Notes: generated from the sequence alone by a model not told the origin. 64,000 bases of DNA from Algoriphagus aestuarii (GCA_017051695.1 JAFIDK010000001.1:744001-808000), one strand, 5' to 3'. Shown: positions 36,445-45,719, counted from the first letter of the stretch. Made by a program: numbers and translations.

Positions 36445-37152
36445 ATGGGAAGAGCATTTGAATTCAGAAAAGAAAGAAAATTCAAGCGTTGGGACAAAAT
36501 GTCCAAAGTCTTTACGCGTCTAGGAAAAGAAATCGTAATGGCAGTAAAAGCCGGCGGTCCTGACCCAACATCAAACCCAAGACTAAGAACTATCATCCAA
36601 AATGCCAAGGGTGCCCAAATGCCCAAAGACAGAATAGAAGCTGCAATTAAAAGAGCTTCCAATAAGGATGAAAAAGATTACGAAGAAGTAGTATACGAGG
36701 GATACGGTCCTTTTGGAATCGCCGTAATCGTCGAAACTTCCACAGATAATATCAACAGAACTGTTGCCAATGTTAGGTCTTATTTTACGAAAGCTGGTGG
36801 ATCTTTAGGTACCTCTGGTTCTGTAAGTTTCATGTTTGACCACAAAGCTGTATTTAGATTTGCTCAGGGCGATTGGGATATGGAGGAATTGGAATTGGAA
36901 CTGATCGATTTTGGACTTTCTGAAATAGATGAAAACGAAGGAGAACTATTTGTTTATACAGAGTTTTCTGATTTCGGAACCATGCAAAAAGCCCTAGAAG
37001 AAAAAGGAATAGAAGTAATCAGCGCAGACTTCCAACGTTTCCCAACCACTTTGACTGAACTTACAGAAGAACAAGAAGAAGTCATCAACAAAATGATTGA
37101 GAAAATGGAAGAAGACGATGATGTCAATCAAGTTTTCACAAATATGGCCTAG
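36445..37152 (+). CDS. YebC/PmpR-family regulatory or translation factor
   Basis: 235 residues, close to the usual length. Opens MGRAFEFRKERKFKRWDKMS, the Bacteroidota variant of the MAGHSKW start, followed by GGPDPTSNPRLRTIIQNAK and MPKDRIEAAIKRA, the family signature, then YEGYGPFGIAVIVETSTDN. Family members have been described as transcriptional regulators and, more recently, as translation factors that relieve ribosome stalling at proline stretches. The TAG stop lies inside its own terminator hairpin. Confidence 0.95.
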   Translation: MGRAFEFRKERKFKRWDKMSKVFTRLGKEIVMAVKAGGPDPTSNPRLRTIIQNAKGAQMPKDRIEAAIKRASNKDEKDYEEVVYEGYGPFGIAVIVETSTDNINRTVANVRSYFTKAGGSLGTSGSVSFMFDHKAVFRFAQGDWDMEELELELIDFGLSEIDENEGELFVYTEFSDFGTMQKALEEKGIEVISADFQRFPTTLTELTEEQEEVINKMIEKMEEDDDVNQVFTNMA

Positions 37153-37172
37153 GCAAACGCCTAGGTTTTTTT
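37148..37172 (+). terminator. Terminator overlapping the yebC stop codon
   Basis: Stem CCTAGGC (37148-37154), loop AAAC, GCCTAGG (37159-37165), then seven T. The stop codon TAG (37150-37152) is part of the stem. The yjjX-like ATG follows at 37179, so read-through or a new promoter is needed for it. Confidence 0.9.
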
Positions 37173-37178
37173 ATATCT

Positions 37179-37745
37179 ATGAATTTCCCAAAAAGAGTAA
37201 ATTATCAAGATTCTGAAAAGCAATTAATCATCGTAGGAAGTAAAAATCCGGTAAAACTGAACAGCACAGAAAATGCGTTTTCAGAAGCTTTTTCAAAATC
37301 ATTTCTAGTCAATGGAGTAAATGCTTCTTCGGGTGTTTCGGATCAGCCCATTGGAAGCCTAGAAACATTTGAAGGTGCAAAAAACCGGGCATTCAATTCC
37401 AAAAACACATTTCCTGAAGCAGATTTCTGGGTAGGAATCGAGGGAGGAATCGAAGAAGATGGACATGGAATGCTTGCTTTTGCCTGGGTTTATATATTGG
37501 ATAAATCCGGTAAATCCTCACAGTCCAAAACCGGAACATTTTATCTGCCCAAAAAAGTCACAGAATTGATCCATTCAGGAATGGAGCTTGGAGAAGCTGA
37601 TGATCAGGTTTTTGAGAAGGAAAACTCAAAACAACAAGGTGGATCAGTAGGGATTCTGACACATGGGATCATCGATAGAAAAGCCTATTACTCCCAGGCA
37701 ATTATTCTAGCACTAATCCCATTTTTGAATCAAAATCTCTATTAA
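37179..37745 (+). CDS. YjjX-like inosine/xanthosine triphosphatase
   Basis: 188 residues, family length. Contains VGSKNPVKLNSTENAF (nucleotide-binding start), GVSDQPIGSLETFEGAKNRA and VGIEGGIEEDG, the family motifs, and GGSVGILTHGIIDRK near the end. It hydrolyses non-canonical ITP/XTP and so cleans the nucleotide pool. It begins 26 bp after the yebC stop; a strong terminator lies between. Confidence 0.92.
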   Translation: MNFPKRVNYQDSEKQLIIVGSKNPVKLNSTENAFSEAFSKSFLVNGVNASSGVSDQPIGSLETFEGAKNRAFNSKNTFPEADFWVGIEGGIEEDGHGMLAFAWVYILDKSGKSSQSKTGTFYLPKKVTELIHSGMELGEADDQVFEKENSKQQGGSVGILTHGIIDRKAYYSQAIILALIPFLNQNLY

Positions 37746-37920
37746 AAAGGATATATTAATTGAAAATATTAATTAAGTTATTCGGTATATAAAAAAATTT
37801 AGCGCTTGTTGGAATTTTCAATTAAAATAACTTCTTTTAAACATTAAATGTAATAACACAGATTCGTTAACTAATAATTAACAGAAGTTGTTTCAATCAC
37901 CCCTAATTTTGATACAACGG

Positions 37921-37948
37921 TAGACCTCCACTGGAGGTCTATTTTTTT
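37921..37948 (+). terminator. Terminator after the yjjX-like gene
   Basis: Perfect 9-bp stem TAGACCTCC / GGAGGTCTA (37921-37929, 37933-37941) with an ACT loop and seven T on the plus strand. It also contains the TAG stop of the convergent gene at 37939; on the minus strand no T tract follows. It lies 175 bp after the yjjX stop; the intervening bases are A+T-rich and hold no recognised feature. Confidence 0.88.
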
Positions 37949-38922
37949 AGGTTTCTCAGGAAGTTTCGAAGTGCTATCCTCCAATCTGGATCCGCATCCC
38001 ATTCCGGGCCAATGTATAGTTCATTTCGGACTATTAGCTTAATGTAATATTTAACTACAGTCCGGTTGGTCGCATCTCCATCTGATATAGGCACTCCCAT
38101 ACTTTTCATCATATCAGATTCTCTGGCCTCCACTTTTACCAAAAGAAACTGCACTCTGTCCCGAATCAACTCTTGATCAGTTTTTGCCTCAGTCAGCCAT
38201 TCAATATCATAGGGATATTCCGCTTTTAAAATCTGCTCTATCCCAGCTTTTTGAGCTTCTTGTTCTGCCAAAATTGCCGCTTGGGATTTGCCATACATAT
38301 CGTATCTAAAATAACTTAAAAGTCCGGTTTCGGCAGATGACCCTTCAATCGGAATCCCCAATTTAAATACGTCCAAGTTAAGTGGGTTAGTCAGAATAAA
38401 TTTTTGACTGGAGGAAGATTCCGACTGACTGATGGAAGGAAACTCCGGAACATCAATGACTAACAGGTTTTTGGACTTAGTGGTTTGGCTTAATGCAGCA
38501 AATTGTTTGCCCGCAGCCTGAAAATCTTCCCCATTCACTCCAAATAACGTAGTACTAGGAATTATCTGGGTATTGCCGGTAAATGGAGCAACGTGTATCG
38601 ATGTATTATTTTTTTGTCTGGTAATAAATATAATGTTCTTGACTAGCCTACTGGAAAATGCCTGGGCATAATCAGCCTCTACTGCCTCAGAAATGGCAAC
38701 TTGCTCCAACTCAAAATAGGCGACAGGATCTCCCCCAGCATCCACGATGGCAGAATGTAAACTATCCGCCAATGCCTTCCAAGTCATATTGGGAATGGCA
38801 CCTGGATCATTAGAAACCATTACTACTGACTTACCATTAAAAAATGTTTCAGGCATAGAGCCTTGGCCTAAACTTATTGCGATAAAACTAAAAATATTTA
38901 ATACCGATAATATATATTTCAT
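37939..38922 (-). CDS. Exported protein of unknown function
   Basis: 327 residues with a Sec signal (cleavage near SLGQ, about residue 19). The N-terminal half alternates alpha and beta elements (KSVVMVSNDPGAIPNMTWKA, NIIFITRQKNN, LLVIDVPEFPS), the second half is mainly helical and charged (ILAEQEAQKAGIEQILKAEY) and ends in basic residues. No known domain was recognised. It is divergent from the M28 peptidase gene with only 70 bp between, so the two may share a control region. Confidence 0.7.
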   Translation of the reverse strand: MKYILSVLNIFSFIAISLGQGSMPETFFNGKSVVMVSNDPGAIPNMTWKALADSLHSAIVDAGGDPVAYFELEQVAISEAVEADYAQAFSSRLVKNIIFITRQKNNTSIHVAPFTGNTQIIPSTTLFGVNGEDFQAAGKQFAALSQTTKSKNLLVIDVPEFPSISQSESSSSQKFILTNPLNLDVFKLGIPIEGSSAETGLLSYFRYDMYGKSQAAILAEQEAQKAGIEQILKAEYPYDIEWLTEAKTDQELIRDRVQFLLVKVEARESDMMKSMGVPISDGDATNRTVVKYYIKLIVRNELYIGPEWDADPDWRIALRNFLRNLKK

Positions 38923-38992
38923 TCGTAGTAATAGGTGAAGTCTCTTTGCTTAGTAATTTTACGAATATACATAACGCAAAATATTATCATAG

Positions 38993-39916
38993 ATGCATAA
39001 AGTTTTGAAGCCCGTCCTTTGCCTTATTTTGGCATTGGTATGGCATTCCTCTAGCGCCCAAAAAGTTGATAGAAAATCACTTTTAAGCAATATAGAATTT
39101 TTATCCTCAGATAGTTTCCATGGCAGAAAAACCGGAACAGAAGAAAATGCCAAAGCCAGAGACTATTTAAAAGAGAAATTTGTAGAGCTGGAATTACCAA
39201 CGCATTACAAAAACCATGAGCAGCACTTTAACTTCGAAAGCAGAAGAGAAAACAAAACGATAGAAGGTGTCAATATTGTCGGTTTTGTGGCTGGCAGCAA
39301 ATCTAGAAAGCTTATTGTGATCACGGCGCACTACGACCATGTGGGTGTGGGAAGACCTGTCCATGGGGACTCCATTTATAACGGCGCTGATGACAATGCA
39401 TCTGGTACTGCAGCATTATTGGCTTTGGCTGAATATTTCTCCAAAAACCGACCTGAGCACAGCATGATTTTCGCAGCACTTGATGGGGAAGAAATGGGTT
39501 TGCAGGGAGCCAAAGCCTTAGTCAATGATTTCCCTTTTCCTTTGGAAAACATCGTTTTGAACATCAATATGGATATGGTTTCCAGAAATGACAATAACGA
39601 ATTGTATGCATCTGGCACCTATCAAAATCCAGGATTAAAACCAATTTTAGAAGCTGCGGCTTCGGGGCAAAGCCCAACTTTAAAATTTGGTCATGACCTG
39701 CCCAATACAGGAAGCGATGATTGGAGTAAATCTTCAGACCATGGTCCATTTTTAGATAAAGGGGTACCACATATTTACTTTGGTGTTGAAGATCATCCTG
39801 ATTATCATAAACCAAGCGATGAGTTTAAGAATATACAACCTGATTTTTACTATCAAGCAGTAAATCTGATTCTTAAATGTACACTCGCATTAGATCAGGA
39901 ATTACTGAAAGATTAA
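38993..39916 (+). CDS. Secreted M28-family aminopeptidase-like metallopeptidase
   Basis: 307 residues with a Sec signal (about 1-22, HSSSAQ). Di-zinc M28 site: H and D of TAHYDHVG, D of GADDNASG, general-base pair in ALDGEEMG, D of NINMDMVS, and the last His in YHKPSD. Cuts N-terminal residues from peptides, or cyclises N-terminal glutamine in some relatives. Runs into the chloride-channel gene 69 bp downstream on the same strand. Confidence 0.92.
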   Translation: MHKVLKPVLCLILALVWHSSSAQKVDRKSLLSNIEFLSSDSFHGRKTGTEENAKARDYLKEKFVELELPTHYKNHEQHFNFESRRENKTIEGVNIVGFVAGSKSRKLIVITAHYDHVGVGRPVHGDSIYNGADDNASGTAALLALAEYFSKNRPEHSMIFAALDGEEMGLQGAKALVNDFPFPLENIVLNINMDMVSRNDNNELYASGTYQNPGLKPILEAAASGQSPTLKFGHDLPNTGSDDWSKSSDHGPFLDKGVPHIYFGVEDHPDYHKPSDEFKNIQPDFYYQAVNLILKCTLALDQELLKD

Positions 39917-39985
39917 AGCTAATCCTTCGGATTGCCTGAATTGATGCGTAATTTGCGGGCTATCTCATAGAAATCCAGCTGAATT

Positions 39986-41764
39986 TTGCCTAAAACAGAT
40001 TTTATTACAAAACTTTTAATCTGGAGACTCAGGCACCTGAGTAATCAAGCCTTTATTATTATCCTTAGCGGTATTATAGGGATTATTTCAGGTTTGGCAG
40101 CAGTTATTCTGAAAAGTGGCGTTCATGCCATTCAGGAATTTTTGACAGAGGATTTTTACAACGAATATGCCAATTTCCTTTACATCCTTTATCCCTTAAT
40201 AGGGATTACTGCGGCATATTTGGTAGGAAAATATATTTTTAAAGACGTCGGTGGGCACGGTATTCCAGATGTTCTTTTTATTATTTCTAAAAAACAGAGT
40301 TTAATCCCCCGGGTTAAAATGTACAGCCGACTATTTACTTCAGCATTGACTGTAGGATTTGGTGGCTCGGTAGGATTGGAAGCACCTATGGTGGTAACCG
40401 GTTCGGCCATTGGGTCAAACACAGGGCTACTTATGCATCTTAACGCCAAAAAAAGAACGCTGCTGATTGGTTGTGGTGCCGCCGCTGCCATATCAGCCAT
40501 CTTTGGAGCTCCGATAGGTGCAGTGATTTTTGCGATTGAAGTTATTTTAATGGAAATCAGTACAGCGAGTTTCATTCCTTTATTGATCGCCTCAGTGATG
40601 GGTTCTTTAACCTCCATGATTCTGATCGGAAAAGACTCCATATTCAATTTTAATTTTCAGGAGACTTTTCTTGCATCCCATATGCCATATTATCTGCTAT
40701 TGGGAATCATCTGCGGTTTGGTCTCTCTTTATTTCAATAGAGCAGTTAGAAAAACTGAATTGGCCTTAGAAGGACTGGAAAGCCAATCGATGCGAATGCT
40801 ATACGGAGGTGCTTTTTTAGGCTTTATGGTTTTCTTCTTTCCACCTATTTATGGGGAAGGTTATTCTACCCTGAATCAACTTATTGAGGGAAAATCAGCA
40901 GAAATCCTCAATAGGAGTCCATTCTTCTCGGTGATAGAAAACCCCTATATGATTATTATATTTTTGGTTTTGATCATTTTAGTGAAACCTATTGCCTCAG
41001 CTTTGACCATTGGCAGTGGAGGTAGCGGTGGTATTTTTGCACCTTCTTTGTATGTTGGGGGAATTGTCGGATTTGTGTTTGCCTATTCCAAAAATTTATT
41101 TGGTTTCCATATCCCTTTGCCCTTGGCTTCTTTTACACTGGTAGCGATGTGCGGCGTTATGAGTGGGGTACAGCACTCCCCTTTGTCTGCGATATTCTTG
41201 ATTGCAGAAATCACAGGGGGTTATGAGTTGTTTGTTCCACTTATGTTTGTATCTGCTATTTCTTATATCACCACTACTTATTACCAAAAAGACAGTCTTT
41301 ATTCATTACAGCTTAAAGACAAAGGAAAGTTCTTGCCAGAATCCAAAGACCAGGAACTTTTGGAACTTATTGATATTACCCATGTCATAGAACGAGATTT
41401 ATTACCTATCCATCCAGACTCTAAGCTGAAGGATCTGACAAACTTGGTGAAGATTTCAAAACGGAATATTTTCCCAGTAGTAGATGAGAAGAAGACTTTG
41501 AGAGGGATAGTAACTCTGGATGATATACGGGATATTATGTTTGACCCAAGTCAGCAGGACTCTGTATTTATACGGGATTTAATGCATAGTCCTCCAGAAA
41601 TCCTATTGGCTACTGAAAATATGCAAAAAGCAATGGAAAAATTTGAAAGTTCCGGAGCTTGGAATCTCCCTGTCATCGAAAATGGAATTTATTTGGGTTT
41701 TGTTTCTAAATCAAGAATCTTTAATGCCTATCGAAAAAGGTTGATTAGACAAAAGCAAGATTAA
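39986..41764 (+). CDS. ClC-family chloride channel/antiporter with C-terminal CBS pair
   Basis: 592 residues. Membrane domain about 25-430 with the three ClC chloride-binding segments: GGHGIPDV (GSGIP variant), GLEAPMV with the gating glutamate retained, and GSGGSGGIFAPSLYVGG (GxFxP). Two CBS domains fill about 455-585 (LPIHPDSKLKDLTNLV, NIFPVVDEKKTLRGIVTLDD, WNLPVIENGIYLGFVSK). Start is TTG at 39986: an in-frame stop (39980-39982) lies just upstream and the first in-frame ATG is inside the membrane domain, so TTG or a rarer ATT must be used. Both gating-glutamate transporters and channels fit. Confidence 0.93.
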   Translation: MPKTDFITKLLIWRLRHLSNQAFIIILSGIIGIISGLAAVILKSGVHAIQEFLTEDFYNEYANFLYILYPLIGITAAYLVGKYIFKDVGGHGIPDVLFIISKKQSLIPRVKMYSRLFTSALTVGFGGSVGLEAPMVVTGSAIGSNTGLLMHLNAKKRTLLIGCGAAAAISAIFGAPIGAVIFAIEVILMEISTASFIPLLIASVMGSLTSMILIGKDSIFNFNFQETFLASHMPYYLLLGIICGLVSLYFNRAVRKTELALEGLESQSMRMLYGGAFLGFMVFFFPPIYGEGYSTLNQLIEGKSAEILNRSPFFSVIENPYMIIIFLVLIILVKPIASALTIGSGGSGGIFAPSLYVGGIVGFVFAYSKNLFGFHIPLPLASFTLVAMCGVMSGVQHSPLSAIFLIAEITGGYELFVPLMFVSAISYITTTYYQKDSLYSLQLKDKGKFLPESKDQELLELIDITHVIERDLLPIHPDSKLKDLTNLVKISKRNIFPVVDEKKTLRGIVTLDDIRDIMFDPSQQDSVFIRDLMHSPPEILLATENMQKAMEKFESSGAWNLPVIENGIYLGFVSKSRIFNAYRKRLIRQKQD

Positions 41765-42213
41765 AGGCCTTTAGAATAAAATTTGGATTCTGAATTTATC
41801 CACTTTTCCAACTTGGTATTTTTCACTTTTATTTCAAGTTAGCAACTTTTATCCACAAAATCACCTTTCCCAATTACTATCTATTCATCTGATTTTCACC
41901 GTTTTATTATCTTCCTGTGGAAAAGTGTGGATAAATTATTGATTTTGTGGATAAATATTTCTTGCAAATAATAAACCTAAATTAGAGCCGTTTTAGGCCA
42001 TTTTTCATAGTTGGAGGCACCTGAATAACAAGTACTCCCAATCATTATCAATTAGCAGCAAGCAGGTCTCTTTAGAATAATATTCTGTTGAAGGGAAATC
42101 GAGCAGATAATCATGAAAATGTATATGGGATCATCGGTTTCCAATTCTTGATCAAAGAAAACAACCTCTAAAAATAATTCAATTTTAACAAACCAAATAC
42201 AAATTTGAATAAG
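41765..42213. other. 449-bp non-coding gap between convergent genes
   Basis: The gap lies between the 3' ends of the ClC gene and mtgA, so it needs no promoter for either. It carries the DnaA-box cluster (41796-41954), A+T-rich flanks, and a palindrome AGAATA-A-TATTCT (42074-42086). No reading frame, tRNA or clear terminator was seen. Confidence 0.75.
41796..41954. other. DnaA-box cluster (candidate origin or DnaA-titration site)
   Basis: Perfect TTATCCACA boxes at 41849-41857 (plus), 41926-41934 and 41946-41954 (minus), a TTTTCCACA at 41916-41924 (minus), which fits TTWTNCACA, and a near match TTATCCACT at 41796-41804 (plus). The three minus-strand boxes are spaced 10 and 20 bp apart, in helical phase. 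The next 60 bp or so (to about 41990) are A+T-rich, as expected for an unwinding element. Spacing, number and A+T-richness support DnaA binding. Gene orientation converges here, which is unlike a typical origin. Confidence 0.65.
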
Positions 42214-42909
42214 CTAGTTTCCAAAGCCTACAGGTGCCAGATTATTCATTTGGCGCAAAATCCAGGATTGCCTTCCTATTATATAAGCTGTTGGTTTTTT
42301 AGGATTCCATCTGATAGGATTTGGCAACACAGCTGCTATCATCGCTGCTTCATTTCTATTTAACTTAATTGCCGGCTTGTTGTAATAATTCTGGGCAGCT
42401 GCTTCGATTCCATAAATACCGTCTCCCATTTCTATGACATTCAAATAGACTTCTATGATTCGCTCCTTGCTCCAGATCAACTCAACCAAAACAGTAAAAT
42501 AGGCTTCCAGACCTTTTCTGACGTAACTCCTACTTGGCCAGAGAAAAACATTTTTCACTGTCTGCTGGGTAATTGTACTTGCTCCCTTGATCCTTTTTCC
42601 TTTCTTGTTTCCTTCCCATGCCTTTTTCATCGCTTCGATATCAAATCCATAGTGGTCTAAAAATTTCTGATCTTCTGAAGCCACCACAGCTTGAGGGGCG
42701 TTTTTCGAGATCTCTGAAATGGGAACCCAATCTTTGGAAAGCCTTACTTTTTTATCAGAATCGAAAGTCTGCTCAAAAAGCCGGATTACCATCAAAGGAG
42801 TGACCGGAACAGGTACGAATCTATAAACAATGGTCAGTCCCACCGAAATAATGAAAAACCACATGACTGTTTTCCACAGAAACCTCCAAATCCTTTTTAT
42901 CAATTTCAT
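42214..42909 (-). CDS. mtgA: Monofunctional peptidoglycan glycosyltransferase
   Basis: 231 residues. N-terminal membrane helix (about 8-30) then a GT51 domain: catalytic E79 in VVASEDQKFLDH, GASTITQQTVKN, RKGLEAYFTVLVELIWSKE, and IYGIEAAAQNYYNK. Polymerises lipid II into glycan strands; no transpeptidase domain. The methyltransferase gene lies 8 bp upstream on the same strand, so they probably share a transcript. Confidence 0.95.
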   Translation of the reverse strand: MKLIKRIWRFLWKTVMWFFIISVGLTIVYRFVPVPVTPLMVIRLFEQTFDSDKKVRLSKDWVPISEISKNAPQAVVASEDQKFLDHYGFDIEAMKKAWEGNKKGKRIKGASTITQQTVKNVFLWPSRSYVRKGLEAYFTVLVELIWSKERIIEVYLNVIEMGDGIYGIEAAAQNYYNKPAIKLNRNEAAMIAAVLPNPIRWNPKKPTAYIIGRQSWILRQMNNLAPVGFGN

Positions 42910-42917
42910 AAGTAGTT

Positions 42918-43715
42918 TTAAACTATTGCTTTGGCTTGGATAAATTGGTAATACAAAACTCCTTCTGGATTTGAAGCGATTTGATCCAAATCTTGTTCCA
43001 TTTGCAAAACATCGGTGGTAGTAACGATGCCGTTGGCCAATAAAGCCTCAGAGCCACTTTTCATCAATTCTTTCCAGTAGTTGGCTATTTTTTTGAATTC
43101 TTTTGGCTGAGTTTGATCTAAGTGAAAACCACTTCTTCTTAACTCAATCTCTGAAAAACCCGCTTCTTTCAGAAGATTCCCAATTCTCAAACCCACATCT
43201 GGATCTCCTCCTAGATGCTGCTGCAATTGATTGTAAGCTTGATAGTAGTGATCCAAACCAGGTAATCTCGGATAAAAATGAAAACTGGAATTGAATACTT
43301 CTGTAATATAGATCACTCCTCCCGGAGCCATATTTTCAAGAGCTTTGGCTAGTACCGTGATCGGATCATTTAGATGCTCTAAGACCCAACAGATAAATAC
43401 CCCATCAGCTTTTTTCTTCAAATGGAGATCTCTGGCATCTTGGTTCAAAAAATGGATTCTTCGATCCATAAATTGGGTAAGGTTATGCTTGGCCTTTTTT
43501 ATTTGCTTTTTCTCTATCTCCACACAGGACAACTCAATTGTAGGATATAGTGAAAGTAACATGTGGCTTTGGGCTCCAACTCCAGATCCAATTTCCAATA
43601 CATGCCGGCATCCAGTAAAATCAATCCAAGGATAAATAAGAGGCGCCAAGACTCCTGCTTGCGACAAAAGTCTATTCTGCTCTTCAGGGATATATCCATG
43701 GATGTATTTTGTCAT
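42918..43715 (-). CDS. Class I SAM-dependent methyltransferase
   Basis: 265 residues from the ATG at 43715 (MTKYIHGYIPEEQNRL), preferred over an upstream TTG because relatives start at about this point. Motif I is HVLEIGSGVGAQ, motif II CVEIEKKQI, with NQDARDL and FICWVLEHLNDP downstream. The rest is a substrate-binding helical region (about 150-260). Substrate unknown. It is followed 8 bp later by mtgA and preceded by the DUF3857 genes. Confidence 0.88.
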   Translation of the reverse strand: MTKYIHGYIPEEQNRLLSQAGVLAPLIYPWIDFTGCRHVLEIGSGVGAQSHMLLSLYPTIELSCVEIEKKQIKKAKHNLTQFMDRRIHFLNQDARDLHLKKKADGVFICWVLEHLNDPITVLAKALENMAPGGVIYITEVFNSSFHFYPRLPGLDHYYQAYNQLQQHLGGDPDVGLRIGNLLKEAGFSEIELRRSGFHLDQTQPKEFKKIANYWKELMKSGSEALLANGIVTTTDVLQMEQDLDQIASNPEGVLYYQFIQAKAIV

Positions 43716-43781
43716 TTTTTCTTTCAAAAATATCATAAAAAAAATGGACAAAAATGCCGACCTCCTAAAATGTAATGCTTT

Positions 43782-45719
43782 TCAAGGATTACTAACCTTC
43801 CGCAAGGTAATGGGTGAATTAAGTTGAGCTGAAATAGACTCCATAATAAACTTCAAGTCTTGATACTCGGAAGCAGAGAAGTTATAGGTAGACAGCTCTA
43901 TCTTTGCAGAAAATTTAAGCTCTTTTTCTCCCAAGACCGACTGATAAGTAAACTTAACTTTCTTTGACGGGATGGTCAAAGTCATGGATTCAGGATAATC
44001 ATCCACAACAAAACCCTCTGGTACGGGAATCGTCGCATTGATATTTTCAAAAGATGGGAATTCATATTCTACAGGCAGCACCCTGGATTGCTGAATAAAT
44101 GGGTTTATTAAATATTCAGAATATTGAAAAGGCCTGACAACAATCAAGTTGTGTTCTTCAGAAGTTAGTTTAGAATTAAAGCTTATAGAAATACTTCTTT
44201 TAGTAGAAAGCTCATCCACCACCGAAAAATTTTCAATTTCGCCATATTCGATTCGCGTATCCTTTTTCCAAACCTCTTCATCAGCTTTTAGGCCTTCTAA
44301 TAACTTCCCAAATTTTAATGCCTCATGATCAAAAAGTTTGATTTGATTTTTATATACAAATCCAGATGAGTCATTCCATTCCAAATTGATATTTTGGATA
44401 CTTCCTGATCGGAATTGATGCTGGAGCGCTTCTAATCGACCATGGTCTTTTTCCAGAATAAATCCTCTTTCGACAAGTTTATTGTGTGGCAAAAGCCCAA
44501 ATGGAATGATCGAATCACTAGCATCCAACAAATAATCTTTGTCCTCAATTTTAGCTTTAACAATGCCTGATTGAAATTGATTGATAAATGGCACCTCAAT
44601 TAATTGGCTTCTTCCTCTGAATCTATCATTGATCAAGACCATGTTAGCAGCTATTCCTTGTCTTCTGAGTAAATAGGTCAGCAATAAGTTTTTGTCAATA
44701 GAATTCCCTTCTTTTTTCTGGAAAAGCCCATTTATAGAATAAAATGGTTCTAGCCAAGAGGACCTTTTTAATTCGATAGTGTTGGAAACGTATTCGAAAA
44801 TGGTTTTGGCTTGATCTAATTTGGTAAGAGAGTCCAATTTCAAGCTTGGAAACCCGGGGATGGTTTCTGGATCAGCATGAGCATAGCTGTCTACTTCATC
44901 AATTTCTAACCAACGATTTGCCAACTGATTCCAAGTGGCATAGACCATTTCGGACTCTTCCAGTTTGTCAGGATTCACATACTCACTAGAATAAAGATAT
45001 CCATCCACCCGCTCTTCATAGTTTATATAATTACCTACATATGGTTCATTAGGCAATGACGGTACATTCCTCCTTTCCCATGAATAAAGGTTCTTTTTAG
45101 GGGAAATTGAGGCAACTTCTGCTACCTTTTTGCCCTGCTGGATCATTTGGTATTGAAAAAAGTCAGGCGCTTTAAAAGTAAATTTACTCACTAGCGCTGG
45201 GTAGGTACCTTGGAAACTCCAACCTTCCAAAATCCCATATTGGTGATCAATTTTTTTGTACTTATACTCAATGATACTCCCTTTTTTTACATGGGGAAAG
45301 ATCAATCGAATTTCAAATTGACCATTCCCAATGTTTACTTCTTTTATATTTTCTTTGGTCAACAACCTAGAGATACGTTGACCATTTTCAATATAAGAGA
45401 CCTGTGCTTCTACCTTGACTATATCCTCAACTAGGGATTTTCCGCGATAAAATGGGATAATAATATCTCCAAAGTTATCTATCCTATCATCTAATACCTT
45501 ATATCTAAAGTGGTAATTCGTATGAAGGCCAGTGACCATAAAGTAGCTATTGGCTTCTTCCCATAAAGTCACTATCCGTGCCTCTGGCTCAAACGGTACC
45601 TGTGTCAATGACAATTCCTCCTCAGAGTATTGACCAAACTCAATCTGAGAATAGGAAAGGATAGGGTTAAATAAAATCGAAACTACGAGAAATAGAATTC
45701 CTCGAAAAGACGATTTCAT
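43782..45719 (-). CDS. DUF3857 protein, third of tandem triplet (degenerate transglutaminase site)
   Basis: 645 residues with a Sec signal (to about residue 25, ILSYSQ). N-terminal DUF3857 beta domain (about 35-230), then a region collinear with transglutaminase cores but without the catalytic residues: where the paralog at 47724 has GDCKGLSNIM this protein has GNSIDKNLLL, and FNHVIL is replaced by FQSGIV. So it is probably a non-enzymatic paralog. A C-terminal beta domain follows (IPSKKVKFTYQSVLGEKELK). Its ATG overlaps the TAA of the upstream gene by one base (TAATG), so translation is coupled. Confidence 0.85.
   Translation of the reverse strand: MKSSFRGILFLVVSILFNPILSYSQIEFGQYSEEELSLTQVPFEPEARIVTLWEEANSYFMVTGLHTNYHFRYKVLDDRIDNFGDIIIPFYRGKSLVEDIVKVEAQVSYIENGQRISRLLTKENIKEVNIGNGQFEIRLIFPHVKKGSIIEYKYKKIDHQYGILEGWSFQGTYPALVSKFTFKAPDFFQYQMIQQGKKVAEVASISPKKNLYSWERRNVPSLPNEPYVGNYINYEERVDGYLYSSEYVNPDKLEESEMVYATWNQLANRWLEIDEVDSYAHADPETIPGFPSLKLDSLTKLDQAKTIFEYVSNTIELKRSSWLEPFYSINGLFQKKEGNSIDKNLLLTYLLRRQGIAANMVLINDRFRGRSQLIEVPFINQFQSGIVKAKIEDKDYLLDASDSIIPFGLLPHNKLVERGFILEKDHGRLEALQHQFRSGSIQNINLEWNDSSGFVYKNQIKLFDHEALKFGKLLEGLKADEEVWKKDTRIEYGEIENFSVVDELSTKRSISISFNSKLTSEEHNLIVVRPFQYSEYLINPFIQQSRVLPVEYEFPSFENINATIPVPEGFVVDDYPESMTLTIPSKKVKFTYQSVLGEKELKFSAKIELSTYNFSASEYQDLKFIMESISAQLNSPITLRKVSNP

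Noticed and set aside
41765-42213. dif (XerCD) site near the strand switch
   Set aside because: No sequence resembling the known dif consensus was found; the AGAATA-A-TATTCT palindrome is too short and not similar.
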